64,000 bases of DNA from Tenacibaculum maritimum NCIMB 2154 (GTDB taxonomy: Bacteria; Bacteroidota; Bacteroidia; Flavobacteriales; Flavobacteriaceae), in contig NZ_LT634361.1 of NCBI RefSeq assembly GCF_900119795.1, positions 2,666,001-2,730,000 of the forward strand, written 5' to 3'. Positions 19,076-28,897 of the stretch are shown piece after piece. How positions within the stretch are numbered: the stretch's first letter is position 1; each line of letters opens with the position of its first letter. A program made the position numbers and the translations under genes. The notes under the pieces were generated by a model. The model was not told the origin of the DNA. It saw nothing but the letters and a program-made list of their open reading frames with translations, and searched no databases.

Positions 19076-19795
19076 TTTTAAAATATTTAGTTTTCTATTT
19101 ATAATTAATTCTGATCGTTTTTTTATTTTTAACAAATGTTTTTACCAAACATTCGTTTATAACATATATGCCCTCCTATAAATAATTTATAAAGTATGTA
19201 TCGCACGAATTTGTAATGCTAACTTACAAACAAGGCTAAAAAAATTTCATCTTTTTAGGAGAAAATCTTCTTATTACGGATGCAAATCTATATCACAAAA
19301 TTTCTTTTTATTTCTTTAAATAATTGGTATTAACAATAGGTCTATAACAATTATCTATAAGTAGTACCAATAGTAATACAAAGCTTATTTTAGATTAACT
19401 AAATCAGAATTATCATAAAATTTAACACTTTTTATGACCTTAAATAAAACCCACATAATCAGCGCTTTAAATAAATTTAAATTAAAATAAAAAAATTTAT
19501 AAACGTTTTACACCACTCTACTCCATTAAAAGCAGATAATTATGCTAATAAATGACTCGTTTCTTAACCATACACAAATTTTCATTCCTAAACTTTTTTA
19601 TGTTTTTTTTAACCTTTTTCTTCTAAATTATTTTTTCTGAATTCCATTCTCTTATGCATTTCTAAAATTGACTGTCAATGAAGCCTAGCAATTGATTTTT
19701 TTTATTTTTTTCATAATAATGCACTCTTACTAGAAAGAAAGATAACAACATTAGAAAAATCAATAATTATTTATATTCAAAATTTTAAATTAGGA
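19076..19795. other. 720-base AT-rich intergenic region between divergent genes
   Basis: No ORF or RNA gene is supported. It must hold the promoters of the giant-protein operon and of the metal-receptor gene. The only consensus match is TAGATTTG on the minus strand at 19283-19290. I saw no cobalamin-riboswitch-like B12 box, although the rightward gene is BtuF-like. Confidence 0.45.
19283..19290 (-). promoter_or_regulatory. Possible -7 element of the giant-protein operon
   Basis: The minus-strand TAGATTTG fits TANNTTTG. It lacks a TTTG 19 bases upstream and would leave a 5' leader of about 200 bases, so support is weak. Confidence 0.25.
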
Positions 19796-20605
19796 TTGGT
19801 TATATTGCATCAAAAAACATTGAAAGATCAATTAGGTAGAAGTGTCTCTATTTCTCCTCCTATAAAAAGAATTATCTCCTTAGTTCCTAGTCAAACAGAG
19901 TTATTATTTGACTTGGGACTAGAAGGCTGCATCGTTGGAATTACGAAATTTTGTGTACACCCTCCTTCTTTAAAAAAGAGTAAGGTTATTGTTGGAGGTA
20001 CCAAAAATATCAATTTAAAAAAAATCGAAGCTTTAAAACCTGATATCATTTTATGCAATAAAGAAGAAAACACCAAAGAAATAGTTAAATCTTGCGAAAA
20101 AATAGCACCTGTTCATGTATCCAATATCCAAACTATCCACGACACACTACTACTGATTAACCAGTATGCTCACTTGTTTCACTGCCATACTAAAGCGAAT
20201 GAAATAACTAAAGAAATCCATTTTAAGCTATCTGTTTTCAAAGATTTCGTAAGAAATAAAGGAACTAAAAAGTGTGTATATTTTATTTGGAAATCTCCTT
20301 GGATGGTAGCTGCGAATAATACTTTTATCAATCATTTATTGAAGGTAAACAAACTGGATAATGTATATCGCTGTAAAAAACGATACCCTGAAATTACCCT
20401 TACTGAACTCTCTTTAAAAGATAATGTTGAATTGCTTTTCTTATCATCAGAACCGTATCCTTTTAAAGAAAAACATGCCATCGAAATCAAAAAAAGTTTT
20501 CCTACAGCAAAAGTTATTTTAGTGGATGGCGAAATGTTTTCTTGGTATGGCAGCAGATTACTAAAAGCGTTCGACTATTTTAGAGCGTTACATCGTCAAA
20601 TTTGA
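19796..20605 (+). CDS. BtuF-like helical-backbone metal or cobalamin receptor
   Basis: A 269-residue class III periplasmic-binding-type protein of the Peripla_BP_2 / BtuF group. Marks are DQLGRSVSISPP, RIISLVPSQTELLFDLGL, GCIVGITKFC, KIEALKPDIILCNKEEN and WYGSRLLKAFDYF near the end. It has no signal peptide or lipobox, so the protein looks cytoplasmic or is exported otherwise. There is no ATG: the frame opens with TTG at 19796 (or TTG at 19805, which fits the family N-terminus better), and the frame has no ATG upstream back to at least 19691. No ABC permease or ATPase is adjacent. The link to B12 is family-based; the nearby B12-dependent mutase is suggestive only. Confidence 0.82.
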   Translation: MVILHQKTLKDQLGRSVSISPPIKRIISLVPSQTELLFDLGLEGCIVGITKFCVHPPSLKKSKVIVGGTKNINLKKIEALKPDIILCNKEENTKEIVKSCEKIAPVHVSNIQTIHDTLLLINQYAHLFHCHTKANEITKEIHFKLSVFKDFVRNKGTKKCVYFIWKSPWMVAANNTFINHLLKVNKLDNVYRCKKRYPEITLTELSLKDNVELLFLSSEPYPFKEKHAIEIKKSFPTAKVILVDGEMFSWYGSRLLKAFDYFRALHRQI

Positions 20606-20785
20606 CATATTGTCGTTTAAGTATCTAAGTCTATCCAATTTTTCAAGAACTCTCGTTGCTTTATAAGCTGATCGATCACTTTTACATTCATCTATATACC
20701 TATATGCATTTGCTTTTTCAATTAAACGACTATACTTTTCCTCCAAAGATTGTTTATATACTTGTAATTGATTTAATCGTGGCAT
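20588..20785 (-). CDS. Small conserved hypothetical protein, helical
   Basis: A 65-residue charged, mostly helical protein (NQLQVYKQSLEEKYSRLIEKANAYRYID, given here in parts: NQLQVYKQSLEEKYS, then RLIEKANAYRYID). I recall similar short proteins in flavobacterial genomes, but no function. Its last 18 bases overlap the end of the convergent metal-receptor gene. Codon use looks coding, and the frame is not a simple shadow because most of it lies outside the neighbouring gene. Confidence 0.6.
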   Translation of the reverse strand: MPRLNQLQVYKQSLEEKYSRLIEKANAYRYIDECKSDRSAYKATRVLEKLDRLRYLNDNMSNLTM

Positions 20786-20872
20786 TCTTTACGTATTAAC
20801 TATTCCTTAAATATACATAAACATTTGTAATAAAGATCATTACACCATCAAAATACTAAAAAAAATTTCTAT

Positions 20873-20899
20873 AAAAAAAGCTCTCCAACGGAAAGCTCT
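20873..20899 (-). terminator. Terminator of the DUF4197 gene
   Basis: On the minus strand AGCTTTCC and GGAGAGCT pair over 8 positions (one G-T) around a 3-base loop and are followed by seven T. It lies 30 bases after the DUF4197 stop. Confidence 0.85.
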
Positions 20900-20928
20900 T
20901 ATTCTCTTAATTTTATTTCTCTTATTTT

Positions 20929-21648
20929 TTAATATTTATCCTGTAAAGCAAAAACTTGGCGTAACAAGGCCGTATTTCGTAAGCCTACCTTCTCTCGAAT
21001 CCCTTTTTCTTCCACTGCTATCATCGTAAATACTCCTTCTAATGCTTTTTTGGTTACATAATCTGTTAAATTAGGATTTACCTTCTTTACAAATGGTATG
21101 TTATTGTACTTGTTTATCAAATTTTCCCATATTTTATCTGCTGCTACCTTTGCAAAAGATCTTTTAATTACGGGTGCAAACTGATGGTACAAAGCTGTAT
21201 TCGTTTTTCCTTGCAAATAAGTAGTAGCTGCATTCTTTTCTCCAAGCAAAATATTCTTAGCATCTGCAAATGTGATTCCTTTTACTGCACTTACAAAAAT
21301 AGGGGTTGCTGTTTTTACCGCATCTTCTGCTGCCCTATTTAATACTTTTATACCTTCATCTGCAATCTTATTCAATCCTACTTTACGTAATCCTTTATCT
21401 ACCACCTGCAATTCCTCTGGTAATATAATTTTTACCAATTCATTTCTATAAAAACCATCTTTTGCTGTTAACTTAGATACTTGGTGTTGAATACCATTAT
21501 CTAAAGCTTGACGCAATCCATTTCCTATTTGCGCTTGGCTTACAGCTCCTCCTTGCATTTGAGTTGCTTGATTCACTACCTTCTGTAATTCTGCACATCC
21601 AGAAAATTGAAATACGAATACTAGTAATATTAAAACTCTATTTATCAT
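20929..21648 (-). CDS. DUF4197 family lipoprotein
   Basis: A 239-residue exported lipoprotein with lipobox FQFSGC near residue 18. The mature domain (GLRQALDNGIQHQVSKL, YRNELVKIILPEEL, GITFADAKNILLGEKNAATTYL, FAPVIKRSF, near the end GIREKVGLRNTALLRQVFAL) matches my memory of DUF4197, an uncharacterised helical family of Gram-negative bacteria. I use the ATG at 21648, since the longer frame to 21705 adds 19 residues ahead of the signal peptide. It lies 53 bases downstream of the DUF5522 gene on the same strand and they may share a transcript ending at the terminator near 20880. Confidence 0.9.
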   Translation of the reverse strand: MINRVLILLVFVFQFSGCAELQKVVNQATQMQGGAVSQAQIGNGLRQALDNGIQHQVSKLTAKDGFYRNELVKIILPEELQVVDKGLRKVGLNKIADEGIKVLNRAAEDAVKTATPIFVSAVKGITFADAKNILLGEKNAATTYLQGKTNTALYHQFAPVIKRSFAKVAADKIWENLINKYNNIPFVKKVNPNLTDYVTKKALEGVFTMIAVEEKGIREKVGLRNTALLRQVFALQDKY

Positions 21649-21701
21649 CTTTAATTTATTTTTTATTATTTTTAGATACAAAAAACACGGTATCGTCACT
21701 A

Positions 21702-21890
<189 letters not shown>

Positions 21891-22161
21891 TTAAGCTACC
21901 GAATTTACCACTTTTCCTTTGTTTTAATAATCAATATTGATTTCTTTATAAAAAGAATCAATACTATTGTTCTTTTTTTATGCTAAGTTTTTCTTAACTT
22001 TATTGATATAGTAAGCACTAAAACAAATTAATTTTTAGAAACTTGCTTCCCCCTTCAAAATCAAACTTATTTTTAATTCTTAACTACATTTCATTATCAA
22101 AAGAGATTGTTTGATATAATCTAATTTTCTGTAATAAAAATATAAATCACTATAAGTCGAA

Positions 22162-22722
22162 TTGTTAAAAGCCGTATTCATATCAAGTAAAAGTCATAAG
22201 AAACAACTTCTTATTTCTCATAAAAAAGGCGCTAATTTATGCTTCTTTCTTAAAAAATTAATACGAAATGACGTTTTAATTATAAACACCAACTGGGGTG
22301 TAGAAATTTATTATAATTCTCTCTTAGATTATTCTAACTCTATCTTAAACTCCTTCCTTCTATTCCTTTCCAAAAAAGGTGCTATGGCTAATGACTACAA
22401 TGTTGTTTTTATAAAAGACACAACAGCATTTACTCAAAGAAGTACTCTCTATTTTTCAAAACTAGCTAATATGCCGTTGGGGTTTTCTAATTATTCAAAA
22501 AGTGTACTACATCAATTGAATATCTATGAAAATAATACGGTAAAGAAAATGATCTTTAAAGCTTGGCAAGAAAGCTTACTTACCATCTTTAAAAATCAAA
22601 AATCTTCAAAAAAGATATACCCTTTTTTAACAATGCTTCAATATGCACATTTGGAAACCAACTACCCGCCACTTTTAAAAAAATTACTCAGAGGAACATT
22701 AAGTTCTTTAAGATCTAACTGA
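22162..22722 (+). CDS. Hypothetical protein without an ATG start
   Basis: An open frame of about 186 codons whose only upstream start candidate is TTG at 22162; a stop lies at 22153 and the first ATG is internal at 22384 (MANDYNVVFIKD). The product is soluble-looking, with INTNWGVEIYYN, KDTTAFTQRSTLYFSKLANMP and LQYAHLETNYPPLL. I do not recognise it. A good terminator 4 bases after the stop suggests a real gene. The missing ATG could mean a TTG start, a shorter 112-residue protein, or an eroded 5' end. Confidence 0.55.
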   Translation: MLKAVFISSKSHKKQLLISHKKGANLCFFLKKLIRNDVLIINTNWGVEIYYNSLLDYSNSILNSFLLFLSKKGAMANDYNVVFIKDTTAFTQRSTLYFSKLANMPLGFSNYSKSVLHQLNIYENNTVKKMIFKAWQESLLTIFKNQKSSKKIYPFLTMLQYAHLETNYPPLLKKLLRGTLSSLRSN

Positions 22723-22725
22723 CCT

Positions 22726-22769
22726 AAAAAGAGCTTTGTTGAATTCAATACAACCAAGCTTCTTTTTTT
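22726..22769 (+). terminator. Terminator of the 22.2-kb hypothetical gene
   Basis: AAAAAGAGCTTTGTTG pairs imperfectly with CAACCAAGCTTCTTTTT around a 9-base loop and ends in a T run, directly after the stop codon. Confidence 0.7.
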
Positions 22770-22847
22770 GCATTTAATAAATAGGCTTTTATTTTTAAGG
22801 ATACGCAAAAATTAGATGTTTAAAACTCCACTCTATTTTTTTTAATC

Positions 22848-22895
22848 GAAGTAATTTAAACTTCTTGTTTTGAAGGGAAAAGTTTAAATCACTTC
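22848..22895. repeat. 16-bp inverted repeat without a T run
   Basis: GAAGTAATTTAAACTT (22848-22863) and AAGTTTAAATCACTTC (22880-22895) pair at 15 of 16 positions with a 16-base loop. It lies 41 bases beyond the stop of the DUF4136 gene. Neither strand has a T tract after it, so it is not a standard terminator. Confidence 0.7.
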
Positions 22896-22936
22896 AGCAT
22901 ATAGCTACAAGCAAAAAACATAAAGAAGCTCAAAAT

Positions 22937-23464
22937 TTATTTTTTGTGATGAGGAGGGTACTCACTCATTATTTTTGCTACGAACTCTTTTATACGGGCT
23001 TCTTTCTTTTCTATATTATGCATTCGTAAAGCTCCTGTTCCTATACCTTGCCACACCAATTCTTTGTTCTTAGCTTCTATCAAATCAATAAATAATGTTC
23101 CTTCGGTGTATTGCGAGACTGTTACTGGATTCACTCCATAATACCAAGGATAGTAGAAACCATTAAAACTGTTATCTGTTATGTTTACTCGCTCACGCGA
23201 CTTGGTAAACAAACTTATTAAAATATCTGGATTTGAAGATTTTGTCATTCCTTTCGCTAATAACTCGCTTTCAATGGCCCTCATAATTCTTTTTTTATCC
23301 AAATCAGAAATAGAAGCTTTATCAATTCCTTTTTTATAAAAAGCAAATGTTTTATACTTATCAAAATTCACCTTTGTATCATAATCTGTTGCAACTCTAA
23401 CCGAACTGCAAGAGCTCATTATCAAAAGTAGTATAGGCACTAAAAATAATTTTACTAACTTCAT
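22937..23464 (-). CDS. DUF4136 domain lipoprotein
   Basis: A 175-residue lipoprotein with signal peptide and lipobox LLIMSSC (Cys near residue 19). The domain has VRVATDYDTKVNFDKYKTFAF, given in parts VRVATDYDTK and NFDKYKTFAF, then IMRAIESELLAKGM, NPDILISLFT, and GTLFIDLIEAKNKELVWQGIGTGAL, given in parts GTLFIDLIEAKNKELVW and QGIGTGAL. This is the DUF4136 pattern of Bacteroidota and proteobacterial lipoproteins of unknown function. It is followed by a hairpin without T run at 22848. Confidence 0.93.
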   Translation of the reverse strand: MKLVKLFLVPILLLIMSSCSSVRVATDYDTKVNFDKYKTFAFYKKGIDKASISDLDKKRIMRAIESELLAKGMTKSSNPDILISLFTKSRERVNITDNSFNGFYYPWYYGVNPVTVSQYTEGTLFIDLIEAKNKELVWQGIGTGALRMHNIEKKEARIKEFVAKIMSEYPPHHKK

Positions 23465-23649
23465 GTTTTAGGTTTTATTATTAAATTTAATTAGACTTTC
23501 TCAATTTTAAGAGCATCAACAAATATGCCATAACTTTTTTTTAAACTTTATCACACTTATTACAAACCAACTAATTTTATTTTGTTGCTATTTCGTTTTT
23601 TTTCAATCAAAAATAGTAATTTGGTGATATTATTGCACTGAAAATAGTA

Positions 23650-23973
23650 ATGATTTTTGTTTCGAAATATATGGTTCCGAAGGGGTTTGCTGGCACTACC
23701 CTATATCCTTTTATCTTTTTAAAAAGAAAAGATCTAAAGCAAGATCCTATACTTATTAATCACGAAAAAATTCATCTAAAACAGCAATTAGAATTGCTGA
23801 TTATCTTTTTTTATCTCTTATATGGCATAGAATGGTTCGTTAAGTTTTTAAAATATAAAAATGGATACGTTGCTTATCAAAACTTAAGTTTTGAGAAAGA
23901 AGCTTATCAAAATGAATGTGATTTCTATTATACTCAAACCCGAAAAAAATGGGCTTTCATCAAGTATTTTTAA
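23650..23973 (+). CDS. Short membrane-associated HExxH protein
   Basis: A 107-residue protein with a zinc-peptidase-like HEKIH motif at residues 38-42, a hydrophobic segment at about 50-63 (LLIIFFYLLYGIEWF) and a possible third ligand Glu in FEKEAYQNE (residues 82-89). Such a short HExxH plus glutamate layout recalls the core helices of M48/M56-type peptidases, but the protein is far below their usual length. It is likely a known flavobacterial conserved hypothetical. Whether it is an active metalloprotease is open. It stands alone, divergent from the DUF4136 gene. Confidence 0.78.
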   Translation: MIFVSKYMVPKGFAGTTLYPFIFLKRKDLKQDPILINHEKIHLKQQLELLIIFFYLLYGIEWFVKFLKYKNGYVAYQNLSFEKEAYQNECDFYYTQTRKKWAFIKYF

Positions 23974-24197
23974 TTCCTATATTTTTCATAAAGTACCTCT
24001 GCTATATTTACTCTTTAAATAACTCAACTCCTATCCCCTTCTTGGTTCTTTATAAAAAAGAACACCCTTCACTTAAAACCTTACAAATAAAATTATTTTA
24101 AAAAAACTCACTAATTATTTTACTAATTTACTACTAATTATTTGATTTCTTTGAAAATTATTTAAATTGCAAATCTAATTTTCTATAAATTTTACGA

Positions 24198-27100
24198 ATG
24201 GAACAAATAGCACCTTATAAACCCACCTATAAAGTAAGAATAGTAACAGCAGCATCACTTTTTGATGGCCATGATGCGGCTATTAATATTATGCGAAGAA
24301 TTATTCAATCAACAGGCGTTGAAGTAATTCACTTAGGACATGATAGAAGCGTAGAAGAAGTAGTCAATTGTGCCATTCAAGAAGATGCCAATGCTATTGC
24401 CATGACTTCATACCAAGGGGGACATACTGAATATTTTAAATATATGTATGATTTGCTAAAAGAAAAAGGAGCAGGCCATATTAAAATATTTGGAGGTGGC
24501 GGAGGAGTCATTCTTCCCGAAGAGATTAAAGAATTAATGGATTATGGTATTACCCGTATTTATTCTCCTGATGATGGGCGTGAACTAGGATTGCAAGGAA
24601 TGATTAATGATTTGGTAAAAACTTCTGATTTTCCTATTGGAAACGAGCTACAAGACGAGGTAAATTCTCTTTCCAAAAAAGAAATAGGAAGCATTGCTAG
24701 AATTATTTCCGCAGCAGAAAACTTTCCTGAGGTTGCAAAAAAAGCCTTAGATGTCATACATGAGAAAAATAAGAATACAACAACTCCTGTTTTAGGAATT
24801 ACAGGAACTGGCGGAGCAGGAAAATCATCATTAGTTGACGAATTAGTTCGAAGGTTCTTGATGGATTTTCCTGAAAAAACCATTGGGTTAATTTCTGTGG
24901 ATCCTTCTAAACGAAAAACAGGTGGAGCCTTACTAGGAGATCGTATCCGTATGAATGCGATTAATAACAAGCGTGTTTATATGCGTTCGCTTGCTACCCG
25001 TCAATCAAATTTAGCTCTATCTAAATACGTAAATGAAGCTGTTGAAGTTTTAAAAGCTGCCGAATTTGACCTAATTGTATTAGAAACTTCTGGAATTGGG
25101 CAATCTGATACAGAAATTATAGAGCATTCTGATACATCTTTATATGTCATGACTCCCGAATTTGGAGCTGCGACACAACTGGAAAAAATTGACATGCTCG
25201 ATTTTGCGGACTTAGTTGCTATTAATAAATTTGATAAACGTGGTGCTTTAGATGCTATACGCGATGTAAAGAAACAATACATGAGAAATAACAATCTATG
25301 GGAAGTTTCTATGGATGATTTGCCTGTTTTTGGTACAATTGCTTCTCAGTTTAATGATCCTGGAATGAATACGTTATACAAACGTATTATGGATAAATTG
25401 GTTGAAAAAACAGGTGCTGACCTAACATCAAAAATGGAAATTACAAAAGAAATGTCTGAAAAAATATTTGTAATTCCTCCAAGTAGAGTTCGTTATTTAT
25501 CTGAAATAGCAGAGAACAATAGAACATACGATAAAAAAGTACATCAGCAAGTGAATGTTGCTCAAAAACTCTATGGTATTTACCAAACCATAACTTCGAT
25601 TGTAAATTTTCCTATAGAAATTACCAAAGCTGGTTTCAATGAGAATGCTATTTTAACTAACAATACCATTAAAGAGGAGGAAGTATTTTTAAAGCTCTTA
25701 TTAGCTCAATTTGAAAAAGTTAAACTAAATCTCGATCCTCACAATTGGGAAATTATTTTAAACTGGCAAGAAAAAGTTCAAAAGTATAAGAATCCTGTTT
25801 ATACTTTTAAAGTACGCGATAAAGAAATTAAAATAGCTACACACACCAAATCACTTGCTCACTCTCAAATTCCAAAAGTAGCCCTACCAAAATACCAAGC
25901 TTGGGGAGATCTGTTACGTTGGAACTTGCAAGAAAATGTTCCTGGGGAATTTCCTTACGCTTCAGGATTGTACCCTTTTAAAAGGACTGGGGAAGATCCT
26001 ACAAGGATGTTTGCAGGTGAAGGCGGCCCTGAACGAACAAACAGGCGCTTTCATTATGTAAGTTTAGGCATGCCTGCAAAGCGTTTATCGACTGCTTTTG
26101 ATAGTGTTACTCTTTATGGAAACGATCCTGGTCATAGGCCTGATATTTATGGCAAAATTGGAAATGCTGGTGTTTCTATTTGCTGTTTAGACGATGCTAA
26201 AAAATTGTATGCTGGTTTTGATTTAAGCCACCCTATGACTTCTGTTTCTATGACTATTAATGGGCCTGCTCCAATGCTACTTGGGTTCTTTATGAATGCC
26301 GCTATTGACCAAAATTGCGAAAAGTATATCAAAACACATGGTTTAGAGGCGGAAGTAGAAGCCAAATTTAAAGAAATTTATGATTCGAAGGGCTTAGATA
26401 GACCAAAATACCAAGGAGAACTTCCCGAAGGAAATAATGGCTTAGGATTGATGCTACTCGGCTTAACTGGTGATATGATATTACCTACTGAAACCTATGC
26501 CCAAATTAAAACGGCTACCTTAGCACAAGTCCGCGGAACAGTGCAGGCTGATATTTTAAAAGAAGATCAAGCACAAAATACCTGCATTTTTTCTACAGAA
26601 TTTGCACTTCGATTAATGGGAGATGTGCAAGAGTATTTTATTGAAAAACAAGTTCGTAACTTCTACTCTGTTTCTATTTCAGGATACCATATTGCAGAAG
26701 CTGGAGCCAATCCTATTACGCAATTAGCATTAACCTTAGCAAATGGATTTACTTATGTTGAATATTATTTGTCCCGTGGTATGGACATTGACAAGTTTGG
26801 CCCTAATCTTTCCTTCTTTTTTTCCAACGGAATTGACCCTGAATATTCGGTAATTGGTAGAGTTGCCCGTAAAATTTGGGCAAAAGCATTAAAATATAAA
26901 TACAATGCTAATTCAAGAGCTCAAATGTTAAAATACCATATTCAAACTTCTGGCCGATCACTACACGCTCAAGAAATTGACTTCAATGATATTCGTACTA
27001 CTTTACAAGCGTTGTATGCTATTTACGATAACTGTAATTCTTTGCATACAAATGCCTACGATGAAGCCATTACCACTCCTACCGAAGAATCAGTACGTAG

Positions 27101-27632
27101 GGCTATGGCTATTCAGTTAATTATTAACAAAGAATTGGGGTTAGCTAAAAATGAAAATCCAATTCAAGGTTCTTTTATTATTGAAGAACTTACAGACTTA
27201 GTGGAAGCTGCTGTTTTAGAGGAGTTTGATAGAATTACAGAGCGCGGCGGAGTTTTAGGTGCTATGGAAACCATGTACCAACGTTCTAAGATACAAGAGG
27301 AAAGCTTGTACTACGAAACGCTAAAACATACAGGAGAATTCCCCATTATTGGCGTAAACACCTTCCTTAGCTCTAAGGGTTCTCCTACTGTACAACCTGC
27401 AGAAGTTATACGCGCAACAGAAGAAGAAAAGCAATTCCAAATTCAAACAAAAGAATTACTTCACAAAACCAATACCCAAAAAGTAGAAGAGCAATTGGCT
27501 ATTTTACAAGAAGCTGCTATTCAAAATGAAAATTTATTTGATAAATTAATGGAAGCTACTAAATACTGCTCTCTCGGTCAAATTACGCAAGCTTTATTTA
27601 AGGTAGGTGGTCAGTATAGACGAAATATGTAA
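24198..27632 (+). CDS. icmF: Fused isobutyryl-CoA-mutase-type B12 enzyme with G-protein chaperone
   Basis: A 1144-residue adenosylcobalamin enzyme of the IcmF type. The N-terminal B12-binding domain has [11 protein letters not shown], with the cobalt-ligand His25. A MeaB/ArgK-like GTPase follows, with P-loop GTGGAGKSS near residue 200 and NKFD near 343; it should load or protect B12. The mutase domain begins near residue 560 ([29 protein letters not shown]) and runs to the end. By eye Tyr592 sits at the methylmalonyl-type Tyr position while Gln793 (DQAQNTC) sits where methylmalonyl-CoA mutase has Arg, as in isobutyryl enzymes. About 50 extra residues lie between these. It likely isomerises branched acyl-CoA; exact substrate is unsure. 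Confidence 0.93.
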   Translation: MEQIAPYKPTYKVRIVTAASLFDGHDAAINIMRRIIQSTGVEVIHLGHDRSVEEVVNCAIQEDANAIAMTSYQGGHTEYFKYMYDLLKEKGAGHIKIFGGGGGVILPEEIKELMDYGITRIYSPDDGRELGLQGMINDLVKTSDFPIGNELQDEVNSLSKKEIGSIARIISAAENFPEVAKKALDVIHEKNKNTTTPVLGITGTGGAGKSSLVDELVRRFLMDFPEKTIGLISVDPSKRKTGGALLGDRIRMNAINNKRVYMRSLATRQSNLALSKYVNEAVEVLKAAEFDLIVLETSGIGQSDTEIIEHSDTSLYVMTPEFGAATQLEKIDMLDFADLVAINKFDKRGALDAIRDVKKQYMRNNNLWEVSMDDLPVFGTIASQFNDPGMNTLYKRIMDKLVEKTGADLTSKMEITKEMSEKIFVIPPSRVRYLSEIAENNRTYDKKVHQQVNVAQKLYGIYQTITSIVNFPIEITKAGFNENAILTNNTIKEEEVFLKLLLAQFEKVKLNLDPHNWEIILNWQEKVQKYKNPVYTFKVRDKEIKIATHTKSLAHSQIPKVALPKYQAWGDLLRWNLQENVPGEFPYASGLYPFKRTGEDPTRMFAGEGGPERTNRRFHYVSLGMPAKRLSTAFDSVTLYGNDPGHRPDIYGKIGNAGVSICCLDDAKKLYAGFDLSHPMTSVSMTINGPAPMLLGFFMNAAIDQNCEKYIKTHGLEAEVEAKFKEIYDSKGLDRPKYQGELPEGNNGLGLMLLGLTGDMILPTETYAQIKTATLAQVRGTVQADILKEDQAQNTCIFSTEFALRLMGDVQEYFIEKQVRNFYSVSISGYHIAEAGANPITQLALTLANGFTYVEYYLSRGMDIDKFGPNLSFFFSNGIDPEYSVIGRVARKIWAKALKYKYNANSRAQMLKYHIQTSGRSLHAQEIDFNDIRTTLQALYAIYDNCNSLHTNAYDEAITTPTEESVRRAMAIQLIINKELGLAKNENPIQGSFIIEELTDLVEAAVLEEFDRITERGGVLGAMETMYQRSKIQEESLYYETLKHTGEFPIIGVNTFLSSKGSPTVQPAEVIRATEEEKQFQIQTKELLHKTNTQKVEEQLAILQEAAIQNENLFDKLMEATKYCSLGQITQALFKVGGQYRRNM

Positions 27633-27658
27633 GAAAAAATAATTAGAAGATTGTACCC

Positions 27659-27700
27659 AACTAACAAAGCACTCTTAAAACTAAGAGTACTTTGTTAGTT
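27659..27700. terminator. Bidirectional hairpin between convergent genes
   Basis: Nineteen bases (AACTAACAAAGCACTCTTA) pair with their near-exact complement at 27682-27700, 18 of 19, around a 4-base loop. It sits between the icmF stop and the stop of the convergent epimerase-like gene, with only weak T tracts on either side. Confidence 0.75.
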
Positions 27701-27731
27701 ATTCTCATATAAAATATCACTCATTTATTTT

Positions 27732-28640
27732 CTACTTTTTAAAAATATTGGCGTAAAAACTATCCATTTGATCCTCTTCAAACTGAAAACCTTGCTGCAA
27801 TAACTTTTCAGGAAACACCTTTCTACTTTTTAAAAGTAATTCTGTTTCTGTTCTCATAACAATAGCTCCTATTTTCAATAACCAATACGGAAGATTTATA
27901 TAAAAATAAACTCCTAGTTTTCTCCTTAGTTTTTTTTGAAAATCTACATTTCTTATCGGGTTTGGCACACACAAATTATAAATTCCTTCTTCTTTATTTA
28001 TTAAAAATTTAATGGCTCTTACATAATCTCTTTCTGTAACCCAACTTATAAACTGACTCCCTTTTCCTTGCCTTCCTCCTAAACCAAATTTTGCCATTCT
28101 CTTCATCAATGGAAAAGCCCCTCCTTTATTTCCTAGTACAATTGCTGTTCTGGTTATAATTTTCTTTGTTTTTGGAAACCTGTAAGTATTAAATACTGCC
28201 TCCCATTTTTTACACACATCCATTGAAAAATCTGTTCCTATATCTCCATCTTTTTCTTTCATTAATTTCTTTTCTGAATGCTTATAAATAGTTGCTGAGG
28301 AAGTCTGGATAAATACCTTAGGAGGATGCTTCAAACGTTGAACAACTTTACACAATAACGACGTACTTTCTATTCTACTCTGGTAAATAGCTTTCTTATT
28401 TTTTACTGTATAACTACAGTTTACTGATGTACCTGCTAGATTTATTAATACGTCCGCTCCTTCTAAAAATTGTGTCCAATACCCTTTTGAAACCCCATCC
28501 CAACATAAAAAATGCACATTATCAATATTTACTTGCTGCGTTCTAGTCAGTATATAAATAATATTTTCTTTTTCTTTTTTAAATTCATTTACGAGCAACT
28601 TTCCCAAATATCCATTTCCCCCAGCGATTACTATTTTCAT
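27732..28640 (-). CDS. TIGR01777-family SDR (epimerase-like) protein
   Basis: A 302-residue extended SDR-like protein. The N-terminal nucleotide loop is IAGGNGYLGKLL, followed by CWDG, the ADVLINLAGTSVNC stretch and the catalytic-zone IQTSSATIYKHSE. The C-terminal part (VNFQKKLRRKLG-like region, ETELLLKSRKVFPEKLLQQGFQF) is the DUF1731-type tail typical of TIGR01777 proteins. The usual Tyr-x3-Lys is not obvious, as in other members. It is downstream of the GbsR/MarR regulator gene and the short ORF at 28719, on the same strand, so they may be one unit. Substrate unknown. Confidence 0.9.
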   Translation of the reverse strand: MKIVIAGGNGYLGKLLVNEFKKEKENIIYILTRTQQVNIDNVHFLCWDGVSKGYWTQFLEGADVLINLAGTSVNCSYTVKNKKAIYQSRIESTSLLCKVVQRLKHPPKVFIQTSSATIYKHSEKKLMKEKDGDIGTDFSMDVCKKWEAVFNTYRFPKTKKIITRTAIVLGNKGGAFPLMKRMAKFGLGGRQGKGSQFISWVTERDYVRAIKFLINKEEGIYNLCVPNPIRNVDFQKKLRRKLGVYFYINLPYWLLKIGAIVMRTETELLLKSRKVFPEKLLQQGFQFEEDQMDSFYANIFKK

Positions 28641-28718
28641 AATATTTATTATTAATTTATTTCTTGGCTATTTTAGAGAACAGCCATTTTTTTCTTTTTT
28701 AAATTCTATAATATACGT

Positions 28719-28859
28719 TCATATATATGCAGGTAATACAGACTCCCCATGCAATATCCGTATGACAAAGTAGTTTATCACTACTTTCGCAAAAGGAAAA
28801 TAAAAGAAAACTATTCCTACTCTATTTATCCAAGTGATTATTAATATATTTATTTTCAT
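28719..28859 (-). CDS. 46-codon ORF, possible remnant of a small membrane protein
   Basis: A frame from ATG at 28859 to TGA at 28719 encodes 46 residues, starting MKINILIITWINRVGIVFFY and ending ESVLPAYI, with one hydrophobic segment. The stretch WINRVGIVFFYFPFAKVV resembles the first helix of DoxX-like membrane proteins that I associate with this kind of regulator/epimerase cluster. It may therefore be a truncated or decayed DoxX-type gene, or a genuine short peptide. It lies between two same-strand genes. Confidence 0.35.
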   Translation of the reverse strand: MKINILIITWINRVGIVFFYFPFAKVVINYFVIRILHGESVLPAYI

Positions 28860-28897
28860 ACTTTCAGAATTTATTGAAACATTGTTCTTAAATTTTT

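Noticed and set aside
19136..19795. Cobalamin riboswitch upstream of the BtuF-like gene, or upstream of icmF (23974-24197)
   Set aside because: No B12 box or paired P1-like arms were visible in either AT-rich region.
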